Shown in pieces: positions 11,701-23,700 of a DNA stretch of 64,000 nt. Where the stretch lies: the NCBI GenBank assembly GCA_029962745.1, contig CM057162.1, forward strand, positions 20,140,740 through 20,204,739, written 5' to 3'. Numbering within the stretch: position 1 is the stretch's first letter; every line of letters begins with the position of its first letter. The position numbers and the translations under genes were made by a program. The stretch is from Echinometra lucunter (Eukaryota > Echinodermata > Echinoidea > Camarodonta > Echinometridae). The notes below the pieces were generated by a model that was not told the origin of the DNA, did no database searches, and saw only the letters and a program-made list of their open reading frames with translations.

Positions 11701-13635
11701 GGAAGGAACGGTTAAGATAGGTTTGAAGTCATATTACCCATGGTCTTATTCTGTATCAATAATTCCAATCAATCTGAAAAGAAGATATTTTTTTTCTACA
11801 TTATGCTATGCGGCCTATGCCACATATTATTGTTTGCTATGCTTTAATGTATATGGCCCCAGTATCCCCGCCTTATATGAAGAGCTTGTTTGCAAAAGGG
11901 GCTCGATCCACTTTTGATGAAAATTTAGTTATTGATATCAGAACATTTTTCATCTGTGTTCCTGTCTTTTGAACAAAATTACCAAGCTAAATTTTGGAAG
12001 CACTCGTGAAAAATTCTCTTTTTAATTTCACTTTTCCATACACGCCTGGACAAAATCTGGCAAACAAATGCGTTTTTCTCTGAAGTTCTAAAAATGGATC
12101 TAACCCCTTTTGCAAACAAACTCTTCATACGTCAAATTATAATCTTTTGTTCACTTATCCTCCCTATACTTTTTCATGACTATAGCATTAAGACTAACTA
12201 GGTCAAGATATTCATACCTCAGAAGCTATAAACTAGTAAAGTTTTTTTTTTTTATATAAATTCAACATTGCAAAAGACTTATTTTCTCTCATGGAACTGA
12301 AAACAAAACAAAACAAAAAAAAAGATAGGTAGTTTGAAGGTGAAATGCGAAGTAAAGGAATTTCATACAGGCGAACGCATAATCCCGCTACGTCTCTTTG
12401 ATAATATATTTGTCTGACAAAAAAAAAAAAAAAAAAAAAAATGACCGATATTTTTTTTTCAAAATGAAGTTTCTTAACATCTAACTAGATTTAAAGGCGA
12501 TTTATTGAGTGAAAATCCTTCGCAGCCTGGGGGCGAATACATTTATTTACAATCAATATTCTTTAACAATGTTGAAGAGAACTGACTGGAGAAATAGTGA
12601 AAGAGGAAGAAGATGTGTGATATAAAACATCTTTATGCCTTTAACCCATTGAGTACAATTTGATTTCAGTATTACACGAATTTTCCAGACCCTAGCCCAA
12701 GTCACCTAAGGCTGCCTTATTGTGCCATTTGCATTGTATCAAGCAAATTTCTCCTCTCGATACTGCATTCGTTATTGAATTTTCTTTCAAAGAATTCCCC
12801 CCTCCCCCTCTCTATGATTATCCCAATTCGTTTTTGTGATATCAATTAAAATACTCATAAGTCAATATATCAAAGTTTTTTACGACAGGATGGTATTCAT
12901 TCAAATGAATTAAAAACATTTTCCTTAACAAATTTAGAGTAAAGGGAACATTATTTTCTGACTAGTGAAACAAAACGCGAAGGGGGGGGGGGGGATAGAA
13001 TATCGTTGCACGGACTGGTAAAATTCTGAACGGAATTGGACTGACGATTGGAAGGTTGGAATGTTTTGAAAATAAAGTTGAGTTCTTGTAAAGCCATTAC
13101 CAAGATTGTAACTGAGAAAGTATTAATTACACATACAGTTGTCAAGTGTGAGACTTGGGAATTCTCAAATTTGCAAAAAATAACTCCCTTTTCCGGAAAG
13201 ATGCATGCCTTGCACGTAAACAAGCCTAAGAGTATACATGGGAGCACGCACAAAGGACGCACGAGTGCTCGGCCAGAACACAGCTAAAGATGACGGCTTC
13301 TTTTAAAGCGCCGGTATCCGACACAGCTGGGCGCTCATGGCGCTTGCTCCACAATATCACTTATTTCGAATATGAGAGCTTTTGAAGAACATTCCTTTCC
13401 TTTGAACCTGTCTTCTATAATATTATACCTAACTCAAATTGAAAAAAAAAGAGATGAAAGCTCATTCGTAACGTTTCCCAGAACGCAACCCTATCTTTAA
13501 AACATAAACAAATTGGAATCTGATGTACACAAAAATATTCAAATATCAAGTATCCTTTTTTTGTTGGTATAAAATTTTATTAAACATACCGTCATCATGG
13601 TCATAATGCATATAACTGATCAGTTAGTAGTATTA
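8752..13635. repeat. Copy 2 of the ~4.85 kb duplicated segment, starting at the gap
   Basis: Aligns with 3413-8251 from its first base and diverges after about 13635, where new unique sequence begins. It includes the truncated hAT-like element (right end at 9955, target-site copy CTCCCACT at 9956-9963), the low-complexity block (9964-10730) and the exon-like block at 10836-10958. The divergence level looks allelic (low, indel-rich). Confidence 0.9.
10836..10958 (-). other. Putative 123-bp coding exon, copy 2 (unrecognised)
   Basis: Same open 41-codon block as 5489-5611, between CCTTCAG and ACG/GTAATA splice-like signals on the minus strand, with no length change relative to copy 1. Function unknown. 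Confidence 0.3.
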
Positions 13636-13794
13636 ATACTGATGTTGCATTTCGAACTGTCATATTCTGATAAACTTTGACCGCATAAAGTGTGGGCTAT
13701 ACAAACCTACACTTCAATCGCGAGCTTTTTTTCTTATACATGCGATATACACGAGAGAGACACAGAGAGATGAGAGATGGATGGAGTGAGTTTG

Positions 13795-13857
13795 AGAAAC
13801 AGAGAGAGAGAGAGAGAGAGAGAGCGTGAGAGCGTGAGAGAGAGATTAGAGAGAGCC
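13795..13857. repeat. (GA)n-rich microsatellite
   Basis: Uninterrupted GAGAGAGA from about 13801 to 13824, followed by GAGCGTGAGAGCGTGAGAGA variants. Confidence 0.85.
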
Positions 13858-14242
13858 AGAAGTTGTAGCAATATTATAGTTCGAGGAGTTAAATGCATTA
13901 CACCTGATCATAAAATGAAACAACATATTGATCAACATAATTACATAATTACATAATATCTCTGGTGTCGGACCATACAGGGCTTCATCACAAAACTTGA
14001 TTTTGTTTTATGAAACCCTTAAGTTAACATTCGACCAAGTACTACTCTCAATGTATTATTCATTATGCATTTCGAAGTCTGCTCTAATTTTCAAGTATTC
14101 GGAAGCGGATCACGTGATTGTTATCAATATCGTTCATAGATCTGACAGTTTTTCCTATATGAGGCATGACACAGAAATGTCTCATTTCAAAGTTCAATCG
14201 GCATATTTCCCAAAATGGCAGATATGCCCCAATTATATTCAT

Positions 14243-14435
14243 ACAAATCTGAAAAGGTTGACTGTGAAATTTCTAAGTTCAGATTGACAAAGTGGATGGT
14301 TGCATTTGCTCGAAATTTCACAGCAAAAGTAAAAGTAAGGGCTTTACTTTTGCTGTGAAATTTCGAGCAAATGCAAACATAAACTTTGTCAATCTGTTAG
14401 AAATTACAGTCAGTTAACAACATTTTCAGATTTGT
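14243..14435. repeat. 193-bp snap-back inverted repeat
   Basis: Arms of about 90 bp (14243-14333 and 14343-14435) are reverse complements around a 9-nt centre (14334-14342). The inner ~40 bp, including GCTCGAAATTTCACAGCAAA and its complement, are nearly perfect, and the outer parts carry small indels. A transcript of either strand would form a long hairpin. No open frame of interest. Confidence 0.85.
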
Positions 14436-14507
14436 CAGTTGTACCTACTCTTAAATGAATTTCTACCAAGCCTTGAGTCTAACCTAAGTAACATAATGTA
14501 AAATAAT

Positions 14508-15427
14508 ATAGGTTTTCCCGGTCATTTTCATACTTTTTCAATTCAAATTCATGAACGAGCATTCAATTTCACCCAACGCACGCCCGTGAAAATATAAGGG
14601 CTTTCAAATTCAGAATCCGATCATTCAATTTCATTTATGTGCGCTCTTATTCTTTCCGTAAAATAAAAAATCACGCATGTGCGTTCAATATCCAAATGCG
14701 AGCATTGTATTTCCTACTGGTGCATTCAAATTCACACAGAATTCCTGATGAGCCTGTTTGGGGCCTTCAGTTTCAATTTCAGGTGATCAATTTCACACCT
14801 TGCATCGTTAGAATTGAAATTGAACCATCTGGTGCAAATTTTGGGTGGAATTTGGGTAATTCTCATAAAAATATGAAGGAAAAATAGAAAAAAAAATGGA
14901 GTTTTGAAAATTTCTAGGGGAGTAACTGCTTCCTGTCCCCCGATGTGCGTACGGCCATTCAATAATAATAATTTTATCAATAAACAATAAATAAGATGTT
15001 TATTGTTCATGTTATACATCATTTTCATACATCATATTCAACGGAAACCTTTCTGGCATAATCCTTTAAGTTATCCGACTTAAGCATGAAATTATAACAT
15101 AAAGGCTAACAATGTCTTGATAATGATGCCCAATTTATTCAAAAATAAATGAAAAAGACCCACGTAGACCCCAAGCTAACAATAATTCTTTTAAATTGAA
15201 TGCACTTATTAAGAATATGGATCTGAATATGAATCTGAATGCGCAATGCTCAAAAAGCATGCGTCCTTGTTTTAAATTTGAATGACGCAAACGAACAATT
15301 GATTGCTCGGATAGTGAATTTGAATCATCGGATTTTGAATTTGAAAGCCGATTCAATGCTGCGAGCGTGATATTAAATTAAATGCTCGGAATATGAACCT
15401 GCATGACAAAATTATGGGAAAACCTAT
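14508..15427. mobile_element. Foldback/MITE-like element with arrayed arms
   Basis: Begins ATAGGTTTTCCC and ends GGGAAAACCTAT. Inverted similarity continues inward for about 60 bp, including the GAGCATTCAATTTC block. Both arms are built of degenerate GCATTCAAATTC-type units roughly every 25-40 bp, in forward orientation on the left and reversed on the right. No coding frame for a transposase. The AT-rich flanks prevent a firm target-site call. Confidence 0.6.
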
Positions 15428-17058
15428 AAGTCAATAGTAGGAAACGACCAAGATAATTCATTTCAACTGATGAACTATTTATCGGTAATTGGGAAAAAAA
15501 TGAAAAACCACCACCACCAACAACAAAACAAAATATCATGCAGGCGTCAAAGCTCCAGCCCCATACCTCGCTCTCCCTATAACTTTCCTTCACTTTTCCC
15601 ATTTCTTCAAATGGAGAGAAATTTTGCCTCTCTCCAAGGCCTACCTTTTTTTCTTCCAATTCTTCTTCTTTAAAACTTTCTTTTAATTTCGTCCATGGTT
15701 ATGAGTGGACTCCTTTCTCTAACAAAGAACAGAAAATAGTTTACCAAACATTCCTTTCTATTATCCTCTAATTCTATTCATCTCAATATCCCCTGAATTA
15801 TTTAAATCACCGATCGAAATATGGTCAAACATAACTATACAAATTAGTACATATCAAACATCCTTTTTCGCATTCAAAATATAAATGACGGCATATCTCC
15901 CTTTTTTGCAATAAAAACAAATGTTATTTTGCGAAATCTTAAAACAAAACAAAATTAATGATTAATTAATTCATGCCGCATTTTGAATTGAAACTCTCTT
16001 AATCGCGGCTATTCAATGTACACTGTCTTGGTCTCCTAAAGATGTTTTCAATCTCTTTATAAGAAAACAATGTTTATCTTTGATGCTATAAAGCATATCA
16101 GGCGATACAGAGTTCATTTTACACACACACACACACACACCCACACCCACACACGTACTCAGCCTACATCACTCTACTACCGAGGACAACAATTGGACTA
16201 CTGTTGTCTCCTGTCCTCGCAAGGCTGACGGAATAAACCCAAATCCGTTGTTTGACAACCGAGGACTATTGTTTACCAACCAACGACTATTGTTCTCAGG
16301 AATTTTCTTTGTTCACTGTCCTCGCTTGCAAAGCTATACAAGTACACCCTCCCTTACACGCATACACATACAATTGTATAGTAATGGAAAATTCAAAAGT
16401 GCACGATGAAGAATGAAGGGGATATCAAGGAGATAAACTCAAAAAGACGAAATATCATAGGTCAAAGTGGATGAGAGAAAGATAACAAAATAAGAAAATA
16501 TGCTTGGATTACCTCGTTCATTTTAATAAGTATCAGTTTGTCAGTCTACTTTCAGCAATAAATAGCGCATCCCGTAATGATCAAATTGTCCTCACATTAT
16601 TTCATGGGAGTGATCTTTTGTTTTACTGTTTTATTCATGGCGATGAGTATCGATGATTGTATGATAAATGTCAGTTGTCGGGTTTCTATTATTATTTTGG
16701 TCATGGCAATACTGCTAGATGATCTAGAATATAATAAGTAGTATTTCTTATTGTTAATGAGCAAATAAATAAATCAACACCTAAATGAATAAACAAAAAT
16801 AAATCATAATTAAATCATCAACAAAAAAATAACAATAACAATAATGAAAATGGTGTTAAAAAGGAAATGATCAATATTTTATTCCTTATCAACCTGCAGT
16901 TATGCGGAAACAGCAATACTAAGGCAAATTCTGTTTACAAAAGTTTGATTGAAAGGGCTTAGCAAGTAGGAAATTGAAATAAAATCTAACCGGTTGTCAG
17001 AAGTAAACTGTATAGATACTTACTTGTTATCATTTGATTCATTACTTATATGTACTTT
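15428..17058. other. Gene-free stretch with simple repeats
   Basis: AT-rich sequence with a (CA)n tract at about 16122-16140 and several GAGGACTATTG/CTGTCCTCG words near 16180-16325 in both orientations, suggesting a decayed inverted element. No credible exons seen. Confidence 0.4.
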
Positions 17059-17075
17059 TTACATAGGTAAGGAAC

Positions 17076-17172
17076 ATGGGCGTTAATCAGTGGGGGGACA
17101 GGGGGGACACGCCCCCCCTCCACGATTTTGGGGGTGGGGGACATCATATCCAAATAATGTCCCCCATGTTTT
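17076..17172. mobile_element. Possible terminus of a hAT-like element
   Basis: CATGGGCGTTAATCAGTGGG followed by G- and C-rich tracts resembles the starts of the hAT-like elements at 3209 and 17723. No matching right terminus or target-site duplication was found, so it is probably truncated. Confidence 0.3.
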
Positions 17173-18950
17173 GTCAGAAAAGAAGGGGGACCACTGGGGA
17201 CAGTGATTTTGTATACCTTGCCAAGGAGATGAGAGTTAAATTCCCATTGAAAATTAACAATGTAAAAAAATTGTCATACTGTACTAAACTTTTCAGTGCA
17301 TTCTCAGTTTATAGGGCCAAGTGCAATGCATTGAGGAAATATAACAGTTGAAACCTTTAAACCTAATTGAAGCTTGCACACGTACAGAAATTACCGGTTT
17401 AAGAAATTCCCTATGCAGGGCGCATACTTCTTCTTGAAAGGCCTTTATTTATTTATTTATTTTTTTACAAATCTAAACCATGAATTGATTTAGTCTTCCG
17501 ACGTGAATTCAGGCCTTCATGTCTCGCAATTTATTGCATGATTCTACCGAATTAGGAAAGCGTACGTGTAATAGGGGTTGAGAACACGGTCATCGGGGGA
17601 AAGTGTCCGTGCATATTATTTCTTACATAATGTTTGTACATTGTTATGAACGCAAAGTGCATGGAAGCGGCTGAGTGGAAGTGACTAAAATGGAGATGTA
17701 TCCCCCATCCTGTGCTTTGGAACAGAGGCGTCGATCCTGGGGGGGGGGGGGGGGGCAGGAGGGGCAGTTGCCCCTTCCTAAGAAAATTTCGGGGGGGCAA
17801 AGATATCATTTTGCCCCCCCCCCAATAATTTCCGAACCAGAAAAAAAGAAAAAAGAAAGGAAAAGGAAGGAGAGAAGTGAAATGAAAGTGGAAAACAAGA
17901 AGAAAAAAAAAAAAAAGAAAATGGGACACTGGGAAGCGCTCGCTCGCTTCGCTCGCTCGCATTTACGTTTCTTTATTAATTAATGCCGATGATAATTACT
18001 ATTCTTATGAAAGGAAATCGATTTTTATCTCGTGTTTCTATCTAATGTTATACTATTCTTCTACTCATAGGAAGTAATTTAACCAAACAACATATCACTC
18101 CAAGAAATCGAGCGGCCACTTAACCTAAAAATAGATACACTTTCAGGAGATAACGGCCTAGATTAAAAACAAAACAAAACATATTTTTCATTAGCTCGCT
18201 CACTACTCTCGCTGGTAAAAGCTAGATACAAGATGATTTCGGGCAGCAAGTAGCAGCGAGATTCCAAAATATCATTATATTTGGGCAGCAAGGTAGTTGA
18301 TAAATTTTTTGGGACGAATCCATATAATTTTGCCGGGATCGGTCGTTGACTTTACTCGCTATGGTAAAAAGAGGTAGGATTCGGACTGCAAGCGAGGTAG
18401 GTAAAACAGTGTCATATTCGGCATTACAGGTGATTGGATATATTATTGAGATATCACACATGCATGACAGGTTTATAACAAACGAATTTAGTAAGTGAGA
18501 TGAGAACGTACAGATAATAATAATAATAATAAAAAAAAAATAAAAAAAAATAATAATAATAATCGGTTCTTGAATAGTGCATACACATCATCATCACATT
18601 AATATATAGTTTGATGACGAAATAACACTTATCTCATATGGAAAAGGGTATATTTTTCCTCGCTCGCTGCACTCGCTCGTTTGATATTAATGGTTTTGAA
18701 AAACAAACGAATTCAGTAAGTGAGATGAGACCGTACAGATAATGTAAACGTTTCATGGGCTCACAGCGTAATTTGCCGAAGGGGTTACTACTTCTACCAT
18801 CAAAAACACTGTGTGCTTCCTCGCTCGCTGCGCTCGCTCGTAAGATTGAACAACAGAGTGGTTGGGAGGGGGGGGGGGGGGGGGGGAGGGAGGGGCAGCA
18901 ACAGTGGACCAGTATGTGACAAAATAGAAAAATATCTGACAGCGAGGTAA

Positions 18951-18982
<32 letters not shown>
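18951..18982. repeat. (AT)n microsatellite
   Basis: About 28 bp of uninterrupted ATATAT inside the hAT-like element. Confidence 0.9.
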
Positions 18983-18987
<5 letters not shown>

Positions 18988-19159
18988 GGTATCATATATG
19001 CTTACAGTGCCTTTTGATTACTAAACTAAATTTTTTGTTCGCTCGCTTCGTTCGCTCGCAAAATTAAAAACGCTGGATGGTTCACAATCCAGCAAGATGC
19101 GTATTTCCCCAAAATGAAAATACTTCACGTTGGTATATCAACGTGAAGCATTTTAGGCC

Positions 19160-19160
<1 letters not shown>

Positions 19161-19218
<58 letters not shown>

Positions 19219-19227
19219 GTATATATT
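19161..19227. repeat. Compound (AT)n(AC)n microsatellite
   Basis: TATATATATA followed by about 36 bp of ACACAC, then ATATGTATATAT; internal to the hAT-like element. Confidence 0.9.
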
Positions 19228-19538
19228 AGTAGCCGTGGGTTCATCTCCGCTTGGTCGTCTTGCCCCCTCCCCCCCCCCCCCAATCGGAAAAATGGATCGA
19301 CGCCTCTGCTTTGGAAGGGAGTGATTAAGCGACACAGGGTGTTTTTAAAACCTGCAATTAATATTATGAATGTATCTCCATTGTAACTGAATGTGATTAT
19401 TTAGATAAAAGTCCAAACCTAATCATGTTTGTTATTCTTGCTCGTTATAATCATTACTAATAACATTAATATTGATCTTTAAACTGCCATGCATTGTATA
19501 ATTGATATAGTTTCACTCTTTTTTTTCCCCATAAAAAC

Positions 19539-19632
19539 GGGGGGGGGGGGGGGGAGGATGATTCTACACACTACCCCCATCTAAATTCTGGGGGATGCAT
19601 CCCCTATCCGTCCCCCCCCCCCCGCTATCTAC
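19539..19632. mobile_element. Right-end remnant of another hAT-like element
   Basis: Poly(G), poly(C) and the terminus CTATCTACGCCCCTG (reverse complement CAGGGGCGTAGATAG) look like a hAT-type end. No matching left terminus was found upstream, so this is a fragment or an internally deleted copy. Confidence 0.35.
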
Positions 19633-19951
19633 GCCCCTGTTGTCTACGAAATGAGGTGAATTTCTGTTCCGCCAGAAATCACCAAGGCTTGCAAATTATC
19701 GATTTATGTAAATGATTTAAGCAGCCTTGTGTGTCTTGAACGTGTCTCTGAACACTCGGTTTCTCATATTGTCTAACATGATTTTGGTCGGAAATACATT
19801 GCCCTTATACGTCGATTTTTGAAAATCTCTGCGAAATTGCGATTATGTTTGTGATTCCATCCTTCTTTTTAAACAACGTGCTTTCCCTTTAATGCCCGGG
19901 ATGTCTCGACCAAAGGCCTCGACAGACTCTGAGGTCAAAGAGCAACAGAAA

Positions 19952-19961
19952 TCACGTGACC
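19952..19961 (+). promoter_or_regulatory. E-box / CLEAR-like TCACGTGAC
   Basis: TCACGTGAC lies about 180 bp upstream of the gene A start codon. It contains the palindromic E-box CACGTG bound by USF/MITF/TFE-type factors. Seen directly; function inferred. Confidence 0.4.
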
Positions 19962-19978
19962 CATATGCCATGTTTGTC

Positions 19979-19989
19979 GGGGATTCCCC
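19979..19989 (+). promoter_or_regulatory. Perfect kappa-B motif upstream of gene A
   Basis: GGGGATTCCCC is a self-complementary match to the Rel/NF-kB consensus GGGRNNYYCC. It lies 148 bp before the ATG at 20137. Gene B has a kappa-B match in the corresponding position, which makes chance less likely. No TATA box was evident. Confidence 0.55.
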
Positions 19990-20136
19990 GCCAGCCTGCA
20001 CATCACGCAACATTAATCCTTTGTTTACATGCCATACTACAATGATTACGTTGAATGTTATGAAAAACTGGAAAGCGATTTGCCTTTGAAGGTTTCCCCT
20101 AAATTTGGTGTAGAGAAGCTGAGAATTTCTGATAAG

Positions 20137-20209
20137 ATGGAGGAAACTACGTTGAAAAGAATAATCATTGGGATAGCTGTTTTCTTATTGTTAGGATCCA
20201 TTGCTACGA
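20137..20209 (+). CDS. Gene A exon 1 (first membrane helix)
   Basis: ATG in the strong context AAGATGG; encodes 24 residues including IIIGIAVFLLLGSIAT. Donor A/GTAAGT, phase 1. Same coding length as gene B exon 1. Confidence 0.8.
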
Positions 20210-20393
20210 GTAAGTATTAGTTTTATTATCATAATAATAAGCAGTAGCCTATAGGCCTATAATTTCTACGTTGACTTGAGTCCAAATTATTGCTGTGATC
20301 ATGATTTTGATGATGACGACGGTGATGACGATGATGATGATGATGAAGATGATGATGATGAAGATGATGATGATGAAGATGATTGTTATTATA

Positions 20394-20432
<39 letters not shown>

Positions 20433-20659
20433 TTATTATTATTATTATTATTACTACTACTATCACTACTACTACTACTGCTACTACTATTATCACCAAC
20501 ACCACCACCATCATCATCATCATTATTATTATTATTACTACTACTACTACTACTACTAGCCTACTAATACTATCACCCTCCTCCTCCTCATCATCATCAT
20601 AATCATCATTATCATCATTATCAATAATATCAAGCCCATTATCATAATGATAATATATC

Positions 20660-20751
<92 letters not shown>

Positions 20752-23700
20752 AAGTAGTAAAAGTAATAGAAGAGGAAGAAGAAGAAAGAGTAGGAGGAGG
20801 AAGGAAGAGGAGGAGAAGTGTTCTTAAGCAGTACCGGTCTTTTTTTTTTCCTCGCTCACTTTTGTATATTATTGTGAACAAATCATTTTACTGTAGTCAT
20901 CGTTATCATCATAATCCTTCTCCTCATCGTCATCAAAACCCTAATTTGGATGCTTTCTTTGGACTGTTTATCAGTTGATCTTCTGGACTAGCTAGCTCCT
21001 ACGACCATTATGTCTGAATATTTATTAGAGTATAGGGAAAATGACGCACTGAAACGATGAAATACACAGGATTTTTCCTTCTTTTAAACAGAGAACGAAA
21101 GTGCTTTGAAAGGCATAGTCACTCTCTTTGTACTGACCGCGCCTTTTGGAGTATCCTGGTACATCAATAATACTGGTAAGCAACCATTTTTCTTTTTTCC
21201 CCACCCTCCGAATTTTTTCCCCTACATTTTCGCTCCTTGCGCGTGCGCACATGGTCATTTTCCGAGAGCTCATAAATATGTACGTCTTGAGACCATTAAT
21301 CAGGTCATTCTTCGCGCGCTAAGTTCATAAATCAGGATCGCGCGCTGGCGCGGGTTTTGTGTATAAATGATGTGTTGGAAGCCCCCATAATTATTGTATA
21401 GCTTAAGTAATGTAGGAAATGTTGTTATGAATAATACTGGAGTTTGTGTAAATGGAGCCCTTTTTGAATGATCAGCTCGAGTGTACAGGCTGAATGATGT
21501 CATACAGTGCATTTAGGCCTACTTGCACAATAAATAAGGGTGTGTTTGTTGAAGTAATAATGGACTAGGAACAAGGAAACCATCCATAAACTGATACAAT
21601 GATTGAGTTATTGGTTGTTGTAGATAGTTAGCTGTTGCCATTTATAGTTCCTTTCAGAAAGGTGTATTAATTAGGACCTATACCAGTGTATAAGGATCAA
21701 CAAGAGGTGTATATAGTGTATATCATGTGCTTATGCATTAAATGTGATAGGGGCACAAGGGCATAATTTATGCGTAAACATACAACATTCCTATGTGATT
21801 ATGCACCAAGCTCTCAAGCTAACATTTATTTAGTTAGGCTGTCCAAGGACTAGTAATAAAGCAGACTGAGTAAAGTTACGGTTATGTATATTAGGCTTTG
21901 GTATACGTTGACTGGATATCATTATTTTAATCATTTTACGTCAATATTAATGTATTTGCTAAAAGCTTCATTAAGGATCAGCTATAAGGCCTAACATATA
22001 TTTCTGATTTATATCATACATGTTGGACTGTAGTAAATTGATGCATACACGTGTATATTCAATGCGGTTACTGCCATCCTCATTACCTATATAGTGCAAG
22101 TGTTCATGGTTATGCAAATTGTTATTATGTGTTTATTATTGTTGTTTTATTGTTGTTTCATTGTTGGATTACAGAGAACCGTCATTGATGATTCTGTGGA
22201 ATGGAATAAAGAACCAGAAACGTCAAGAGGTCATAGGTTAAAGGTCACATATCATTCTTATCTCGTAACAGGACAGAGGTATTAATTCTGACTGCTCCAA
22301 TCGAGAATCTATCTAGTTCCATAAAACATTTATATATTTATATATTAACTACATATCATAATTGTTATTCGGGTGAAAGTGGTTTTAGCTCATATTTATG
22401 CAAGTGACGATCTACATGTCAGATTTTGTTGTCACAAGATCAACCATATTTTATGTTGACCACGATAAGAACATGTAACCTGGGTTTTATTGTATTCCCT
22501 TTACTGGTTCATAAAAGGTGGTTTAAAAAATGTAGATTACAAATAACAATTAAAAAAAAAATGTTTCAACCATTTCATCAATAATTCAGTGGTTTGATTA
22601 AAAAAATACAAAGAGGGCGAGAGAAATAGAGAGAGGGGGGGGGGGGGGGTGCCAGGGGAGTGGGAAGAAATGACGAGTGGAAAGGAATATGACAGAAATT
22701 TCAAACAAGATTAATCCTATTGGAGGTTGGTGTTCGTAATTCTACTTTTCAACCATCTTAGGGTGAGTAAACCAATCATCATACTTTACAAATTCTGCCC
22801 AGTGCGAAACTTTCTTATATTGTACATGTATTTCTAATTCTTCTAAAAACTAAAATAGGCCCTAAATTTTAAGAATAAAAGTATAAAAGGGATACTTAAA
22901 AAAACCCCCAAAACTTTGAGTTAATGTTTGCACGCGCACAAATCTCATCACAGACAGAATTAAGGTGCTTTCACATGATGCGACAGTGTGGTAACACACT
23001 GTGGCGCCACACTGTTTCGTCTTCACACATGGTGGGACTTTGTGTCACCACATATGCTAATGAACGCGCATACTTTAACGCGTCAACTCTCAATAAGAGA
23101 GCATAATTTATTGTCAAAACTTGCGCAAGCAATCTCATGGCAACAATTTTTGCGCTAACCTTTTAGAAATTTGATTGGTGCGCATTTTTTGTGTAACTAG
23201 GCTGCAAAAAACTGTGTCCTGCCTCGGCGACGTTTTTTGTCGCCCTATACCCCATAGGCTTGTACACAAAAAAGTGTGGTGACACAGCGTGTTAACACAC
23301 TGTCGCATCATGTGTGAAATCACCATTAGAGAGGAGCAAAGCGCGCATTAATGGCATATGACGTAGCCTACCTACGAACATTTTGTGAGGTCGTCTCAGA
23401 GAATGACCATGTGCGCATGCTTTGATTAATGGCACACTAACGTACATATGAATATTTATGAAGTCTCGGACGATGACCATGTGCGCACGCGCAAGGAGCG
23501 AAAATGTCGTAGGAAAAAAAATTCGCCCCGGGCCGGGGGGGGGGGGGGGGGGCAACAAGTGCAAAGGAGATACTTTCAATGTTTTACAGTTAGATAAGAT
23601 TGGACAATTGGTTCGTCAGGAAACAAACAAGCACAAGCACAATCATTTCAACGTACAAATTCAAATTCAAATTCAAATTCAAATTTATTGATAGAACATC

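Larger units (their letters stand above)
17723..19308. mobile_element. Complete hAT-like non-autonomous element, 15-bp TIRs and 8-bp TSD
   Basis: The left end CAGAGGCGTCGATCC (17723-17737) is the perfect reverse complement of the right end (19294-19308). Perfect 8-bp duplications CTTTGGAA lie outside both ends (17715-17722 and 19309-19316). This is diagnostic of hAT-type transposition. Subterminal poly(G) and poly(C) tracts follow the TIRs. The 1586-bp interior has four GCTCGC-rich blocks (near 17938, 18660, 18818 and 19040), CATATTTGGGCAGCAAGGT-type units, (TAA)n, (AT)n and (CA)n tracts and a small snap-back at 19117-19155. No transposase is encoded, so an autonomous relative would be needed for movement. 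Confidence 0.88.

Noticed and set aside
12951..13262. 103-codon minus-strand frame with a hydrophobic start
   Set aside because: The corresponding stretch in the sister copy (about 7590-7880) carries indels and does not keep the frame.
19892..20089. 65-codon frame in the gene A 5' flank
   Set aside because: Overlaps the E-box and kappa-B region, is out of frame with the GTPase coding sequence and has no recognisable similarity; at most an upstream ORF.
20276..20881. Open frames rich in Asp, Ile, Leu or Thr in gene A intron 1
   Set aside because: Products of (GAT)n, (TTA)n and (TAG)n arrays with no conservation or splice signals.
22175..22244. Exon-like block in gene A intron 2 between TTGGATTACAG and CATAG/GTTAAA
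   Set aside because: With the phase dictated by exon 2 it hits a TGA after four codons, and genes B and C have no matching exon; exon 2 joins exon 3 in frame directly.
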